Assembly: GCA_019115825.1 (NCBI GenBank) | Contig: DXCV01000046.1 | Span: 1-64,000, forward strand | Direction of reading: 5' to 3' | DNA length: 64,000 bases | DNA from: Candidatus Bacteroides pullicola | GTDB lineage: Bacteria; Bacteroidota; Bacteroidia; Bacteroidales; Bacteroidaceae | In this document: one piece after another, positions 35,450 to 45,216 of the stretch | Numbering within the stretch: position 1 is the stretch's first letter | How the letters are laid out: each line of letters begins with the position of its first letter | Program-made: the position numbers and the translations under genes | The notes under the pieces: model-generated | The model's input: only the letters and a program-made list of their open reading frames with translations | Database searches by the model: none | Told to the model about the DNA's origin: nothing

Positions 35450-36373
35450 TCAAGACAATTGCTCCACCTCTTCCACACTCAAGCCTGTTGCTTTGACAAT
35501 CATCTCCACAGAAAGCCCCATTGATTTCAGATTATAAGCTACATCCAACGCTTTTTTCTTCTCTCCCTCTGCTTGTCCTTCCGCACGGCCTTCCTCAAGA
35601 CCTTCTGCACGACCTTCCGCACGGCCTTCCTCAAGACCTTCTTGTTTGGCTGTACTTAGCACGTCATTTTGTATCATTATGGCATTGATATGCTCATCAT
35701 AAGCATGACGTTCCTCTTGGGACATATCATAATAACGCAATTTTTCGCGAGCTTCGGGCAATCCTGGAGCTGTCGTATCAGGATTGATAACCCCCGTCTT
35801 AAGGTATTGTATCCATTCTTCCAATGGCGTCTTGGCCACTTGATTGAACTCGTTGACCCGAATCAAATAGTATTCCGGAAAGATTTCACCGGGCAGTTTC
35901 TGCACGATTGCTCCGGCTTCTTTGGCGGTAATCAACAGTTCGTCATGGGTATGCATGCCTACAAAATGGTTCTGTCCATGATACAGATAGTCATTCCCCT
36001 TACCCAAATCAAAATAAAGTATGCTGATGGAATATACCTTCTTCACTTGCTGATAGGTATCACCCAAGGAAATATGCTCTGTAATAGCTTTTGCCGTACC
36101 ATATAGTATGCGCTCCAAATAATAAAGTTCGCGCGTATTCTGAACCTCAACGATTATTATCTCTCCCTTACTGTTTTTGGCCTTGATGTCCACGCGATTA
36201 AACTTGTCGTCATCCCGTTGCTGGTTGCCTTCACTTTCCAAAATCTCCACTATCTGAGTTTTGTCATTGAAAAGCACAGTCAGCAACCCCTCCAACACAC
36301 TAAAATTGGCTTTATCCCGCAACAAGCGTTTGATAGCCCAATCAAAACGGATATATGTATTCTTCTGGTTCAT
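35450..36373 (-). CDS. Rpn/PD-(D/E)XK nuclease family transposase-like protein
   Basis: 307 residues from ATG 36373 (MNQKNTYIRFDWAIKRLLRD). The N-terminal 250 residues match the Rpn/PDDEXK_2 family: DKANFSVLEGLLTVLF, then FNRVDIKAKNSKGEIIIVEV with the D...(E)VQ nuclease core. The C-terminal charged repeat (EGLEEGRAEGRAEGLEEGRA) and short helical tail (MGLSVEMIVKATGLSVEEV) are typical. E. coli Rpn proteins promote RecA-independent recombination; many Bacteroides copies exist. The C-terminal repeat is encoded by near-identical DNA (35567-35643) and could slip. Confidence 0.88.
   Translation of the reverse strand: MNQKNTYIRFDWAIKRLLRDKANFSVLEGLLTVLFNDKTQIVEILESEGNQQRDDDKFNRVDIKAKNSKGEIIIVEVQNTRELYYLERILYGTAKAITEHISLGDTYQQVKKVYSISILYFDLGKGNDYLYHGQNHFVGMHTHDELLITAKEAGAIVQKLPGEIFPEYYLIRVNEFNQVAKTPLEEWIQYLKTGVINPDTTAPGLPEAREKLRYYDMSQEERHAYDEHINAIMIQNDVLSTAKQEGLEEGRAEGRAEGLEEGRAEGQAEGEKKKALDVAYNLKSMGLSVEMIVKATGLSVEEVEQLS
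35567..35643 (-). repeat. In-frame tandem repeat in the nuclease C-terminus
   Basis: CTTCCGCACGGCCTTCCTCA and the bases after it occur twice, 36 bases apart, within a 12-base sub-repeat encoding EGRA/EGLE/EGQA. All units are multiples of three, so copy-number change would alter protein length without a frameshift. Confidence 0.8.
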
Positions 36374-36576
36374 AACACAGTTTTTGATTTGTATCACATT
36401 GAAAATTACTTTTTATGCCCCACGCAATCAGAACCGCCATAAATTCAAGTTACTTACTGCAAAGAAAGCATTTTATTTCGACATGAGCAACACACACCGA
36501 AAGAGATTTGCAAGAACTACGCCATAACCCATACTCCAAAACCTGACGCAGACAACCCACACTTGACATACGGGCA

Positions 36577-36638
36577 TAAAAAAAGGGCTCCGCTGAGCCC
36601 AACCTTTGTTAACCTTAAATCTAATACCATGAAAAACA
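36577..36638 (-). ncRNA. Candidate small RNA, paralogue A
   Basis: A self-contained transcription unit on the minus strand: TTTG (36671-36674), 19 bases, TACCTTTG (36644-36651), a conserved 50-base body containing TTTTTCATGGTATTAGAT and AAGGTTAAC, then the hairpin GGGCTCAGCGGAGCCC (36585-36600) and seven Ts. Paralogues are at 46520-46590 and 52676-52737. A possible peptide from its ATG is not conserved, because copy C has a one-base insertion. It lies in the 405-base gap between the nuclease gene and mutB. Confidence 0.8.
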
Positions 36639-36643
36639 CAGTG

Positions 36644-36674
36644 CAAAGGTACGGACTTTTGCGAAACCTGCAAA
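36644..36674 (-). promoter_or_regulatory. Promoter of small-RNA paralogue A
   Basis: TTTG, 19 bases, TACCTTTG on the minus strand, a perfect match to the Bacteroides consensus. Confidence 0.85.
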
Positions 36675-36719
36675 CTTTCCAAGCGAAAAAGTATGTTTAA
36701 TAACACTTTTTAGCTAAAA

Positions 36720-36745
36720 GGGAAGAAAAAGGCAGTTTTTCTCCC
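36720..36745 (-). terminator. Terminator of the mutA-mutB operon
   Basis: On the minus strand GGGAGAAAAA pairs with TTTTTCTTCCC around CTGCC, followed by TTTTAGC and a further TAAAAA tract. It starts 34 bases after the mutB stop. Confidence 0.65.
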
Positions 36746-36778
36746 TCTTCTCCCCTATCTTTTAGCCAAACGGACAAC

Positions 36779-38926
36779 TTATTCCTCGTCCATCAGTATG
36801 TCCAGAATCTGGCAGGCCGCCTTGGCTACCGGAGTACCCGGACCGAAGATGGCGGCCACACCGGCCTTGTAGAGGAAGTCATAGTCCTGCGGGGGAATGA
36901 CGCCGCCGGCAAAGACCACGATATCCTCGCGGCCCAACTTCTTCAACTCGTCCATCAACTGCGGGATCAAGGTCTTGTGACCTGCCGCAAGAGAGGATAC
37001 GCCCACGGCATGAACGTCGTTCTCCACAGCCTCGCGGGCGGCTTCCGCCGGAGTTTGGAAGAGCGGCCCCATGTCCACGTCGAAGCCACAGTCGGCATAA
37101 CCCGTAGCCACGACTTTTGCACCACGGTCGTGCCCGTCCTGCCCCATCTTGGCAATCATGATACGCGGCTGACGACCTTCCTTCTTGGCAAACTTCTCGC
37201 ACAGCTCACAGGCTTTGGCGAAGTCTGCATCGTTTTTGCTTTCTGATGAATACACGCCTGATATGGTTCTAATCATTGCTTTATAACGTCCTACTACCTT
37301 CTCGCACGCATCGGAAATTTCGCCCAAAGTGGCACGCACACGGGCGGCCTCAACGGCCAATTCCAGCAGGTTGCCCTTGCCGGTGCGGACACATTCGGTA
37401 ATGGCATCCAAGGCTTTGTCCACGTCGGCCTGGTTGCGGTTGGCCTTGAGCACCTTGAGGTTCTCCAGTTGCTCGTTGCGCACGGCAGTGTTGTCGATTT
37501 CGAGGATATCAATGGGAGCTTCCTTGTCCAAGCGATAGCGGTTGACGCCGACAATGGTCTGCACGCCACTGTCGATGCGAGCCTGGGTACGTGCGGCAGC
37601 TTCCTCGATACGCATCTTGGGAATGCCGGTCTCGATGGCCTTGGCCATGCCGCCCAGTTTCTCAATTTCCTGGATGTGCTCCCATGCCTTGTGGGCAATC
37701 TCGTTGGTCAGCGACTCCACATAGTAGGAACCTGCCCAGGGGTCTACGTTCTTGCAGATGTAGGTCTCCTCCTGGATATAAATCTGCGTGTTGCGGGCGA
37801 TGCGGGCAGAGAAGTCCGTCGGCAGGGCGATGGCCTCGTCCAGTGCGTTGGTGTGCAGGGACTGCGTGTGGCCCAAGGCAGCGGCCATGGCCTCAATGCA
37901 GGTACGTCCCACGTTGTTGAAGGGGTCTTGCTCCGTGAGCGACCAGCCGGACGTCTGCGAGTGCGTGCGCAAGGCCAGCGACTTGGGGTTCTTCGGGTTG
38001 AACTGCTTCACGATCTTGGCCCACAGCATACGGGCAGCACGCATCTTGGCAATCTCCATGAAGTGGTTCGTACCGATGGCCCAAAAGAAAGACAAACGCG
38101 GAGCAAAGGCATCAATGTCCAATCCGGCATTGACACCGGCGCGAAGGTATTCCAATCCGTCGGCCAGAGTGTAGGCCAACTCAATGTCGGCCGTAGCACC
38201 GGCCTCCTGCATGTGGTATCCGGAGATGGAAATGGAGTTGAACTTCGGCATCTTCTGCGAGGTGTACTCGAAGATATCGGAGATAATCTTCATGGAGAAC
38301 GCAGGCGGATAGATATAGGTGTTACGCACCATAAACTCCTTCAGAATGTCGTTTTGGATGGTGCCGGCCATCTCTTCCAGCTTGGCACCCTGCTCCAATC
38401 CGGCGTTGATGTAGAAGGCCATGACGGGCAGTACGGCTCCGTTCATCGTCATGGAGACGGACATCTTGTTCAAGGGGATGCCTTCGAAGAGGACTTTCAT
38501 GTTCTCCAGCGAGCAGATGGACACGCCGGCCTTGCCGACATCACCCACCACGCGTTCATTGTCCGGGTCATAGCCACGATGCGTAGGCAGGTCGAAAGCT
38601 ACCGACAAACCCTTTTGCCCGGAAGCCAAGTTGCGGCGGTAGAAAGCGTTGGATTCCTCGGCTGTGGAGAATCCGGCATACTGACGGATGGTCCAAGGGC
38701 GGAAAGTGTACATCATGGAGTACGGGCCACGCAGATAGGGCGGTATGCCGGCGGCATAATCCAGGTGCTCCATCCCTTCCAGGTCTTCCTTGGTATAAAC
38801 AGGCTTCACTTCTATGTGCTCCGGCGTCTTCCAGTCAGCATGGATGCCGTTGGCCTTTTGCCACTCAGCCCCGTTGACGGGCTTGAAGTCGGCGTAGATA
38901 TCTATGTTCTTGAAATCTTTTCTCAT
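36779..38926 (-). CDS. mutB: Methylmalonyl-CoA mutase, large (catalytic) subunit
   Basis: 715 residues. An adenosylcobalamin-dependent enzyme interconverting succinyl-CoA and (R)-methylmalonyl-CoA, part of the propionate pathway of Bacteroides. The TIM barrel shows [20 protein letters not shown] and [15 protein letters not shown]. The C-terminal B12 domain contains [18 protein letters not shown] (near 594-611), whose His in D-x-H-x-x-G is the cobalt ligand. Only two bases separate it from mutA, so the two are translated from one transcript. No meaB or epimerase gene is in the window. Confidence 0.97.
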   Translation of the reverse strand: MRKDFKNIDIYADFKPVNGAEWQKANGIHADWKTPEHIEVKPVYTKEDLEGMEHLDYAAGIPPYLRGPYSMMYTFRPWTIRQYAGFSTAEESNAFYRRNLASGQKGLSVAFDLPTHRGYDPDNERVVGDVGKAGVSICSLENMKVLFEGIPLNKMSVSMTMNGAVLPVMAFYINAGLEQGAKLEEMAGTIQNDILKEFMVRNTYIYPPAFSMKIISDIFEYTSQKMPKFNSISISGYHMQEAGATADIELAYTLADGLEYLRAGVNAGLDIDAFAPRLSFFWAIGTNHFMEIAKMRAARMLWAKIVKQFNPKNPKSLALRTHSQTSGWSLTEQDPFNNVGRTCIEAMAAALGHTQSLHTNALDEAIALPTDFSARIARNTQIYIQEETYICKNVDPWAGSYYVESLTNEIAHKAWEHIQEIEKLGGMAKAIETGIPKMRIEEAAARTQARIDSGVQTIVGVNRYRLDKEAPIDILEIDNTAVRNEQLENLKVLKANRNQADVDKALDAITECVRTGKGNLLELAVEAARVRATLGEISDACEKVVGRYKAMIRTISGVYSSESKNDADFAKACELCEKFAKKEGRQPRIMIAKMGQDGHDRGAKVVATGYADCGFDVDMGPLFQTPAEAAREAVENDVHAVGVSSLAAGHKTLIPQLMDELKKLGREDIVVFAGGVIPPQDYDFLYKAGVAAIFGPGTPVAKAACQILDILMDEE

Positions 38927-38928
38927 GA

Positions 38929-40800
38929 TTACTTCAATAATTTAGCGTTGTATTCCTTTAATGTCTGCAACACATTGACGCGGACATGAATGAAGTTCTC
39001 GATGCCGGCAGCCTTCAGTTCGTCCATGCAGGCGGGAGCACCGGCCACGATAAACATGGCGCGTCCGGCCAAAGCCTGATAGGCGGGGATGGCATATTCG
39101 GCATATTCATCATCGCTGGAGCAGAGCACCACGATGTCTGCCTTGGCTGCCATGGCAGCATCAATGCCCTCTTGCACGGAAGCGAAGCCCAGGTTGTCGA
39201 TGACCTCGTAGCCGGCACAAGCCAGGAAGTTGCACGAGAACTGGGCGCGCGCCTGACGCATGGCCAGGTTGCCGATAGTCAGCATAAAGGCTTTCGGACG
39301 CTTGCCGCTGGCCTCGGTCTCCAGACGGAGTGCCTCGAACTCGCTGGCGGCACGCGACGTCTCGAGCGACGCGCAATCCTTCTCGCACGTATGCTCGTGA
39401 CCGCCTCCGCAGCAACAATGGCCGGACAAAGGTTGCTTACCTTCGGCACGCTCGGTGAAGTTGGGGAATTGGTTGGTACCCAGCAGGATTTCCTTGCGAC
39501 GGGCCACGGCCTCATGACGGGCACGGTTGCTGGCGTTAACGGTTTCCTGCACCTTTCCTGCCTTGACAGAGGCATAGAATCCACCTTCTTCCTCTACAGC
39601 CAAGAAAAGTTTCCAAGCCTGTGCGGCGATGGAAGCGGTCAGGTTTTCTATATAATAAGAACCACCGGCCGGGTCTACCACCTTGTCGAAGTGGGATTCC
39701 TCGCGGAGCAGGAGCTGCTGGTTGCGCGCCAGACGCTCGGAAAATTCATTAGGCTCGGCGTAGGCAGCGTCGAAGGGAAGCACCGTCATGGACTCCACGC
39801 CGGCCAGGGCAGCGCTCATGGCCTCCGTCTGCGTGCGGAGCAGGTTAACGTAGGAATCGAAGAGCGTGAGGTTGAAGCGGGAAGTGATGGCGTGTATGTG
39901 CATCTTGGCGGCGCACTTACAGTCATCCGGGCCGAGGTATTGCTCCACGATGTCCGCCCACAGCATACGGGCGGCACGGAATTTGGCAATCTCCATGAAG
40001 TAGTTAGACGACACTCCGAAATTGAACTTAATGTTCTTGGCCACTTGCGCGGCAGGCACGCCGGCTTCGGTCAAAGCCTGCAGGTATTCATTGCCCCAGG
40101 CGAGGGCATAACCCAGCTCCTGGTAAATATAGGCGCCGGCATCGCAAAGGATTGACGCGTCCACGCCGAGGACTTGATAGCCACAAAGTTTGGCGGAGAC
40201 TTCGACCAGCTTTTTGCCCGTCTCGGCGATGACGGTGCGCTCCTTGCCCTTGGAGAGCATTTTGCCCAGCGGGTCGTAGGCGATGGAGCCACGGAGCTTG
40301 GACAGGTCGTAGCCTTGCTTCTCGAAATAAGCCACCAGCATCTGCGCCAACTCCACCACGTGGCCCTGGCAGGTGGAGAAGTTCAGCTCCACACAATCGG
40401 CCTTGATGTCTTTCAGGAGGGTTTCCAAGTAGGTTTCGTCAAGCTGCTTGGCCTTGACGCTGAATCCCAGCGAATCGACGCCGCGGTTCAGGATGTCGAG
40501 AGCCTTGGCATTGGCTTCGGCGGGGTCTTCCACCCGGATATTCTGGCGGACGAGCCAAGAATTGTCGTCCTTCCGGTTGCCGCGCAGGTAGGGGAACTCG
40601 CCGGGCAGGGCATCCATCTGGCGCAACCCGTCGAGGTCTTCGCGGCGGTAGAAGGGTTTCACGTTGAATCCTTCGTTTGTTCTCCAAACGAGTTTCTTCT
40701 CGAAGTCGGCACCTTTCAGGTCGGCCGTGATCTTCTCCATCCACGCTTCGGTGCTGACGGACGGGAAGTCAGAGAAGAGCTTTTCTTTGTTTTCTGCCAT
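38929..40800 (-). CDS. mutA: Methylmalonyl-CoA mutase, small subunit, with a Cys/His-rich insertion
   Basis: 623 residues, the non-catalytic partner of MutB. The barrel is recognisable ([54 protein letters not shown]). In the C-terminal B12-like domain the cobalt-ligand motif D-x-H-x-x-G is absent ([20 protein letters not shown]), as expected of the small subunit. Between the two domains (about residues 459-475, bases 39370-39425) is [17 protein letters not shown], five Cys and three His in 17 residues, resembling a metal-binding segment. That segment is unusual for the family as I know it. Confidence 0.95.
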   Translation of the reverse strand: MAENKEKLFSDFPSVSTEAWMEKITADLKGADFEKKLVWRTNEGFNVKPFYRREDLDGLRQMDALPGEFPYLRGNRKDDNSWLVRQNIRVEDPAEANAKALDILNRGVDSLGFSVKAKQLDETYLETLLKDIKADCVELNFSTCQGHVVELAQMLVAYFEKQGYDLSKLRGSIAYDPLGKMLSKGKERTVIAETGKKLVEVSAKLCGYQVLGVDASILCDAGAYIYQELGYALAWGNEYLQALTEAGVPAAQVAKNIKFNFGVSSNYFMEIAKFRAARMLWADIVEQYLGPDDCKCAAKMHIHAITSRFNLTLFDSYVNLLRTQTEAMSAALAGVESMTVLPFDAAYAEPNEFSERLARNQQLLLREESHFDKVVDPAGGSYYIENLTASIAAQAWKLFLAVEEEGGFYASVKAGKVQETVNASNRARHEAVARRKEILLGTNQFPNFTERAEGKQPLSGHCCCGGGHEHTCEKDCASLETSRAASEFEALRLETEASGKRPKAFMLTIGNLAMRQARAQFSCNFLACAGYEVIDNLGFASVQEGIDAAMAAKADIVVLCSSDDEYAEYAIPAYQALAGRAMFIVAGAPACMDELKAAGIENFIHVRVNVLQTLKEYNAKLLK

Positions 40801-41231
40801 AGTTTATCTATTTATAATGTAGGTTGAAACAAGTGCCAGCGCACTTTGTCCTGCAAATATAAACAATAAGTCGATTGGGCACTCCACCCGTTGCACATTT
40901 TTTTCGGATTTGTGCGAAAAAGGGGCGCGGAAAAGGGGCGCGTCCTCCGCCTCGACATCGGGCACGCCCCCCGCTTCTGCATTATAAACGAAGCGTCAGC
41001 GCGACCGGTCGTCCTGCACCGGCCACGCTTTTTCGGGCTGGTGGGCTTCCCCCCTTTTCCACCTGCAAAGATAGAAAAATTCTTGATATCTACAAGTTTT
41101 TTACCCCTGAAATGCTTTTTTGCGTCAAAATCCTTTTTCCTTGTCCCAAATGCTTGGCATCTTCGGGGCAATTATGTATTTTTGCGCCACAAAAGCGATA
41201 CCTAAAATCATTTAATAAATAATAAAAACTT
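40801..41231. other. Intergenic region between divergent mutA and the transporter gene
   Basis: No gene seen. It contains a minus-strand TATATTTG (40854-40861) near mutA, a second minus-strand TATCTTTG (41066-41073) with a CTTG 19 bases upstream that would give mutA a leader of about 260 bases, and a GC-rich middle with a CCGGT/ACCGG hairpin and two copies of GGGGCGCG. The plus-strand promoter at 41154-41184 serves the transporter. No B12-box was found. Confidence 0.55.
41154..41184 (+). promoter_or_regulatory. Promoter of the AspT/YidE-type transporter gene
   Basis: TTG (41154-41156), 20 bases, TATTTTTG (41177-41184). The transcript would start about 40 bases before the ATG at 41232. Confidence 0.75.
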
Positions 41232-42896
41232 ATGGATTGGTTAAACAGTTTATTATGGGACCCGTCCTCCGTCGCCCACATCGTGTTGCTCTACTCGTTT
41301 GTGATTGCGGTGGGCGTGATGCTCGGCAAGATCAAGATTGCCGGCATCTCGCTGGGCGTGACGTTCGTGCTCTTCATGGGCATCCTGATGGGTCACTTTG
41401 GTTTCTCGGTGTCCGCGCCCATCCTGCACTTCCTGCGTGAGTTCGGCCTGACACTGTTCGTATTCTGCATCGGTCTCCAGGTAGGCCCGTCATTCTTCAC
41501 CTCGTTCAAGAAGGGAGGCATGACGCTCAACCTGCTGGCGGTGCTGATTATTGTGCTCAACATTGCCGTGGCACTCACCATCTACTTCATCGCCAACGGG
41601 CGTGTGGACCTCCCGATGATGGTAGGCATCCTCTATGGTGCCGTCACCAACACCCCGGGATTGGGTGCCGCACAGGAAGCGTTGAACCAGTTGCACTACA
41701 CGGGCGACCCCATCGCCTTGGGTTATGCCTGCGCTTATCCGCTGGGCGTGCTGGGCATTATCGGCTCCATCATCGCCATCCGCTACATCTTCCGCGTGGA
41801 CTTCGCCAAGGAAGAGGCGCAACTGTCCCAAAACGAGGATGAAGAGAAGCAAAAGCCGCACATGATGACGCTGGAAGTGCGCAATGAGGCCATTGACGGC
41901 AAACGCCTGCTCCAGGTGAAGCAATTCCTGGGACGTCCGTTCGTCTGCTCGCGCCTGCGCCACGAAGGCCATGTCATCATCCCCGACCAAGACACCAAGT
42001 TCTGCCTGGGCGACCAGCTCTTTATGGTTTGCTCGGAAGAAGACGCCGAGGCCATCATTGCCTTCATCGGCAAGCAAGTCGAGGTGGATTGGGAGCATCA
42101 GGACCTGCCAGTAGTATCGCGCCGCGTCATCATCACCAAGTCCAACATCAACGGTAAGAAGCTGGGCGACATGCACTTCCGCAGTTCCTACGGTGTAACC
42201 GTCACCCGCATCACCCGTTCGGGCATGGAGTTGTTCGCCTCGCCCAACCTGACCCTGCAAGTGGGCGACCGCCTGATGGTAGTAGGCCGCGAGGACGCCG
42301 TGAACAGCGTGGGTCTCGTCCTGGGCAATCAGATGAAGAGCCTCAACACGCCGAATATCGTCACCATCTTCGTCGGCTTGTTCCTCGGCATTTTGGTGGG
42401 CAGCCTGCCTATCTCCTTCCCCGGCATGCCGACACCTGTCAAGCTGGGTTTGGCCGGTGGACCGCTGGTAGTAGCCATCCTCATCGGACGCTTCGGTTAC
42501 AAGATGAAACTGGTGACCTACACCACCACGAGTGCCAACCTGATGCTGCGCGAGATTGGTCTTGTGCTCTTCCTGGCCAGCGTAGGCATCGATGCGGGCG
42601 CGCAATTCGTGCAGACGGTCTTGCAAGGCGACGGACTCTTGTACGTGCTTTGGGGTTTCCTTATCACGGTCATCCCGCTGCTGGCGGTAGGCATCTTTGC
42701 CCGCGCATATTATAAGGTGAACTACTTCATCCTGATGGGCGTCATGGGCGGCGCCACGACCGACCCCCCTGCATTGGCTTACTCCAACCAGGTGGCCGGC
42801 AACCCGGCTCCGTCCGTGGGTTACTCCACCGTCTACCCTCTCACCATGTTCCTCCGCATCCTGGCGGGACAGATGATACTGCTGACAATGATGTAA
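41232..42896 (+). CDS. AspT/YidE/YbjL-family putative transporter with two TrkA-C domains
   Basis: 554 residues. Five to six TM helices ([54 protein letters not shown]), a cytoplasmic region with two RCK_C/TrkA-C domains (about 205-370: [20 protein letters not shown] and [20 protein letters not shown]), then a second TM half that mirrors the first ([38 protein letters not shown]). The internal repeat [16 protein letters not shown] / [14 protein letters not shown] is the family hallmark. AspT is an aspartate/alanine exchanger; the substrate here is unknown. Confidence 0.92.
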   Translation: MDWLNSLLWDPSSVAHIVLLYSFVIAVGVMLGKIKIAGISLGVTFVLFMGILMGHFGFSVSAPILHFLREFGLTLFVFCIGLQVGPSFFTSFKKGGMTLNLLAVLIIVLNIAVALTIYFIANGRVDLPMMVGILYGAVTNTPGLGAAQEALNQLHYTGDPIALGYACAYPLGVLGIIGSIIAIRYIFRVDFAKEEAQLSQNEDEEKQKPHMMTLEVRNEAIDGKRLLQVKQFLGRPFVCSRLRHEGHVIIPDQDTKFCLGDQLFMVCSEEDAEAIIAFIGKQVEVDWEHQDLPVVSRRVIITKSNINGKKLGDMHFRSSYGVTVTRITRSGMELFASPNLTLQVGDRLMVVGREDAVNSVGLVLGNQMKSLNTPNIVTIFVGLFLGILVGSLPISFPGMPTPVKLGLAGGPLVVAILIGRFGYKMKLVTYTTTSANLMLREIGLVLFLASVGIDAGAQFVQTVLQGDGLLYVLWGFLITVIPLLAVGIFARAYYKVNYFILMGVMGGATTDPPALAYSNQVAGNPAPSVGYSTVYPLTMFLRILAGQMILLTMM

Positions 42897-42924
42897 GGCC
42901 GATGGTCTGACTTCATAAACAAAG

Positions 42925-42972
42925 AATCGGCTGCATTGCGGGACTTCCGCCGTGTAGCCGATTTCTTTTTGC
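42925..42972. terminator. Bidirectional-looking terminator between convergent genes
   Basis: AATCGGCT (42925-42932) pairs with AGCCGATT (42956-42963), with an inner GCGG/CCGC stem; TTTCTTTTTG follows on the plus strand and a T-rich CTTTGTTT on the minus strand. It separates the transporter from the convergent kinase-like gene. Confidence 0.8.
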
Positions 42973-42989
42973 AATAACTCCGCGCGTAC

Positions 42990-43619
42990 CTAAAGCGAGA
43001 GCTTCTTGCTCACAAATTCCTCAATGAAATCCACCGTCCCCTCTATGCCCAAGACGGACGAGTCAATGCAGAGATGGTAGGACGCCGCAGCACCCCACGT
43101 TTTGTAACTGTAATAATTGTAATACTCCGAACGCTTCTTGTCGGCCTTGGCCATCATACTTTCGGCCTCCTCCACGCTGATGCCGTGGATGCGACGCAGG
43201 CGGGCAATGCGGTCTTCACTGGTGGAAGAAATGAAGATGTTGGCGCAACGCGGATGCTCGCGCAGGATATAGTCGGCGCATCGTCCAACGAAAAGGCACG
43301 ACTTCTCGGCAGCCAACCGGCGAATAACGTCGCTCTGCACCTTGAACAGGGAGTCATTGCTCAGGCAATTGGTCGCGGGGATGGCCCCATCGGTAATGAA
43401 CGGGAAACGCATCCCGAACCAGCCGCCCATCAGCGTCTTGGCCGGACGCTCGTCGGCACGCTCGAAAAACTCACTGCACAGGCCGCTTTCTTCGGATGCC
43501 AGCGTGATGAGTTCCTTGTCATAAAACGAGATACCCAGACGGGCGGCCAGTTTCTCGCCTATCTCTCTGCCGCCGCTACCCAGCTGGCGGCCAATGTTTA
43601 CTACAAATTTGTTGTCCAT
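42990..43619 (-). CDS. Cytidylate kinase-like family protein
   Basis: 209 residues. The P-loop-like start VVNIGRQLGSGGREIGEKLA (residues 5-24) and LFVGRCADYILREHP, then RIARLRRIHGISVEEAESMM, match the cytidylate-kinase-like (AAA_26) proteins common in Bacteroidales, distinct from the canonical Cmk. A nucleotide kinase role is inferred; the substrate is not proven. A minus-strand TATATTTG -7 element lies at 43667-43674. Confidence 0.9.
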   Translation of the reverse strand: MDNKFVVNIGRQLGSGGREIGEKLAARLGISFYDKELITLASEESGLCSEFFERADERPAKTLMGGWFGMRFPFITDGAIPATNCLSNDSLFKVQSDVIRRLAAEKSCLFVGRCADYILREHPRCANIFISSTSEDRIARLRRIHGISVEEAESMMAKADKKRSEYYNYYSYKTWGAAASYHLCIDSSVLGIEGTVDFIEEFVSKKLSL

Positions 43620-43774
43620 AGTCCAAATCCTCTGTGATTTTGCTGAAACTTACGGTTTGTCAACGACAAATATACGCATTATTGGGGAATAAATGCAACA
43701 CTATACGGGGGATTTTTCCCTATCGGTTTCCATTTGTGCCGCAGACATAATACAGCATATCCCCCACCCTCGGG

Positions 43775-43862
43775 CGCAGGTACGCCTAAGCACGGACGCA
43801 GGTACGCCTAAGCACGGGCACAGGTACGCCTAAGCACAGGCGCAGATACCCCTAAACAATCC
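43775..43862. repeat. 22-bp-period tandem array (4 units, TACGCCTAAGCACG family)
   Basis: Units start at 43775, 43797, 43819 and 43841. The shared core is GCAGGTACGCCTAAGCAC; the last unit is decayed. It fills much of the 350-base gap before the DUF5063 gene, just upstream of that gene's promoter. Confidence 0.9.
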
Positions 43863-43919
43863 CCTGGAAGCCATTAGGGAAATACGGGTGAAGTTGGCCG
43901 CAACTTTCCGAGGATGAAA

Positions 43920-43951
43920 TTTGCGTCTCCCCCTAATTTGCATTATCTTTG
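43920..43951 (+). promoter_or_regulatory. Promoter of the DUF5063 gene
   Basis: TTTG (43920-43923), 20 bases, TATCTTTG (43944-43951), 18 bases before the ATG. Confidence 0.8.
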
Positions 43952-43969
43952 CATATTAATTTGCGAAAT

Positions 43970-44554
43970 ATGGGAAAAGAAAGCCAAGTCATATTCGACC
44001 GCGACGTCATCGAGTTCGTCACCGTGGCCGCCGAGTTCTGCAAGTACCTGGAGCAGGCTGAAGGCAAGCAACGGACAACCTTCGTGGACACTACCTTGAA
44101 GATATTGCCCCTGCTCTACCTAAAGGCCACCCTGCTGCCCCCATGCGAAACGCTGGGCGAAGACCTGCCGGAGCATTACGTCACCGAAGAAACCTACGAG
44201 GTGTTGCGCATGACCTTGGCGGGCATCCTGGCCGAAAAAGACGCCTACCTGGATGTATTCATGGAAGACATGAAATACAGCGACCAGCCCATCACACGCT
44301 ATATCTCTGAAGACTTGGCAGACATCTACCAGGACATCAAGGACTTCATCTTCGTCTTCCAACTGGGATTGAACGAGACGATGCACGACGCGCTGGCCAT
44401 CTGCCAAGAGAACTTCCGTCTCTACTGGGGACAGAAGCTGGTAAACACCCTGCGCGCCCTTCACGAGGCCCGATACCTCCAAGGCGATGAAGAGGAAGAC
44501 ATGGACAGCGAAGAAGATAGCGAAGAAGATGACCCGCGGCAATTTCCCCAATAA
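43970..44554 (+). CDS. DUF5063 family protein
   Basis: 194 residues from ATG 43970 (MGKESQVIFDRDVIEFVTVA). The ATG at 43949 would overlap the -7 element, so the later start is chosen. Largely helical, with a strongly acidic tail (GDEEEDMDSEEDSEEDDPRQ). It is typical of DUF5063 proteins of Bacteroidales; function unknown. It is 11 bases from the exonuclease gene and probably co-transcribed with it and the methyltransferase, hinting at an RNA-related role, which is inference only. Confidence 0.85.
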   Translation: MGKESQVIFDRDVIEFVTVAAEFCKYLEQAEGKQRTTFVDTTLKILPLLYLKATLLPPCETLGEDLPEHYVTEETYEVLRMTLAGILAEKDAYLDVFMEDMKYSDQPITRYISEDLADIYQDIKDFIFVFQLGLNETMHDALAICQENFRLYWGQKLVNTLRALHEARYLQGDEEEDMDSEEDSEEDDPRQFPQ

Positions 44555-44565
44555 ACTCCGAACTC

Positions 44566-45201
44566 ATGTTGATTATCCAAAGAAGCATAGACAAAGAATC
44601 CTTGAACGGGCTGCCGAAAGTGACTTTCCCGGGAGAGATACACGTGGTGCAGACTCCGTGGGAGGCGGAAAAGGCTGTCACCTACCTGAAGCAGTGCCCC
44701 TTGGTGGGCATTGACAGCGAGACGCGTCCCTCCTTCGCCAAGGGAAGGGTGCACAAGGTGGCCTTGCTCCAAGTCTCCGACGAAAAGCATTGCTTCCTTT
44801 TCCGCCTCAACCTGACCGGCTTGACCCTGCCCATCATCACCCTGCTGGAGAGCCCCCACACCACCAAGGTGGGACTCTCGCTGAAGGACGATTTCATGAT
44901 GCTGCACAAGCGCGCCCCCTTCGAGCAACGCTCCTGTATCGAGCTGCAGGAATACGTGCGCGCCTTCGGCATCGAGGACAAGAGTTTGCAAAAGATATAC
45001 GGCATCCTCTTCGGCGAGAAAATCTCGAAAAGCCAGCGGCTGACCAACTGGGAAGCCGATACCCTGACCGAGCCTCAGAAACTCTACGCCGCCACCGATG
45101 CCTGGGCATGTCTGAACATCTATAACCGTTTGCAGGAACTGAAGCGTACGGGTGATTTCGAAATTGCCGCCAAAGAAGAGTCCAACCCTAATGCACAATA
45201 A
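44566..45201 (+). CDS. 3'-5' exonuclease of the DEDDy (RNase D-like) type
   Basis: 211 residues. The four acidic catalytic positions are seen in VGIDSETRPSF (D-x-E), KVGLSLKDDFMML (D) and LYAATDAWACLNIYNRL (Y/D of Exo III). It lacks an HRDC domain, so it is shorter than RNase D and resembles the stand-alone 3'-5' exonuclease domain proteins. RNA or DNA could be the substrate. It is 11 bases after the DUF5063 gene and 15 before the rRNA methyltransferase gene. Confidence 0.9.
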   Translation: MLIIQRSIDKESLNGLPKVTFPGEIHVVQTPWEAEKAVTYLKQCPLVGIDSETRPSFAKGRVHKVALLQVSDEKHCFLFRLNLTGLTLPIITLLESPHTTKVGLSLKDDFMMLHKRAPFEQRSCIELQEYVRAFGIEDKSLQKIYGILFGEKISKSQRLTNWEADTLTEPQKLYAATDAWACLNIYNRLQELKRTGDFEIAAKEESNPNAQ

Positions 45202-45216
45202 CACCTATTATATATA

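Noticed and set aside
35450-36373. Active transposon with terminal repeats
   Set aside because: The gene belongs to the transposase-like nuclease family, but no inverted terminal repeats or target duplication are visible around it.
36577-36638. Short peptide starting MVLDLRLTKVG in small-RNA copy A
   Set aside because: Copy B ends after about 14 codons with different residues, and copy C has a one-base insertion that changes the frame, so the peptide is not conserved.
40801-41096. Possible cobalamin riboswitch in a long mutA leader
   Set aside because: The mutase uses B12 and a distal promoter could give a 260-base leader, but I could not find a B12 box or the conserved core pattern on the minus strand.
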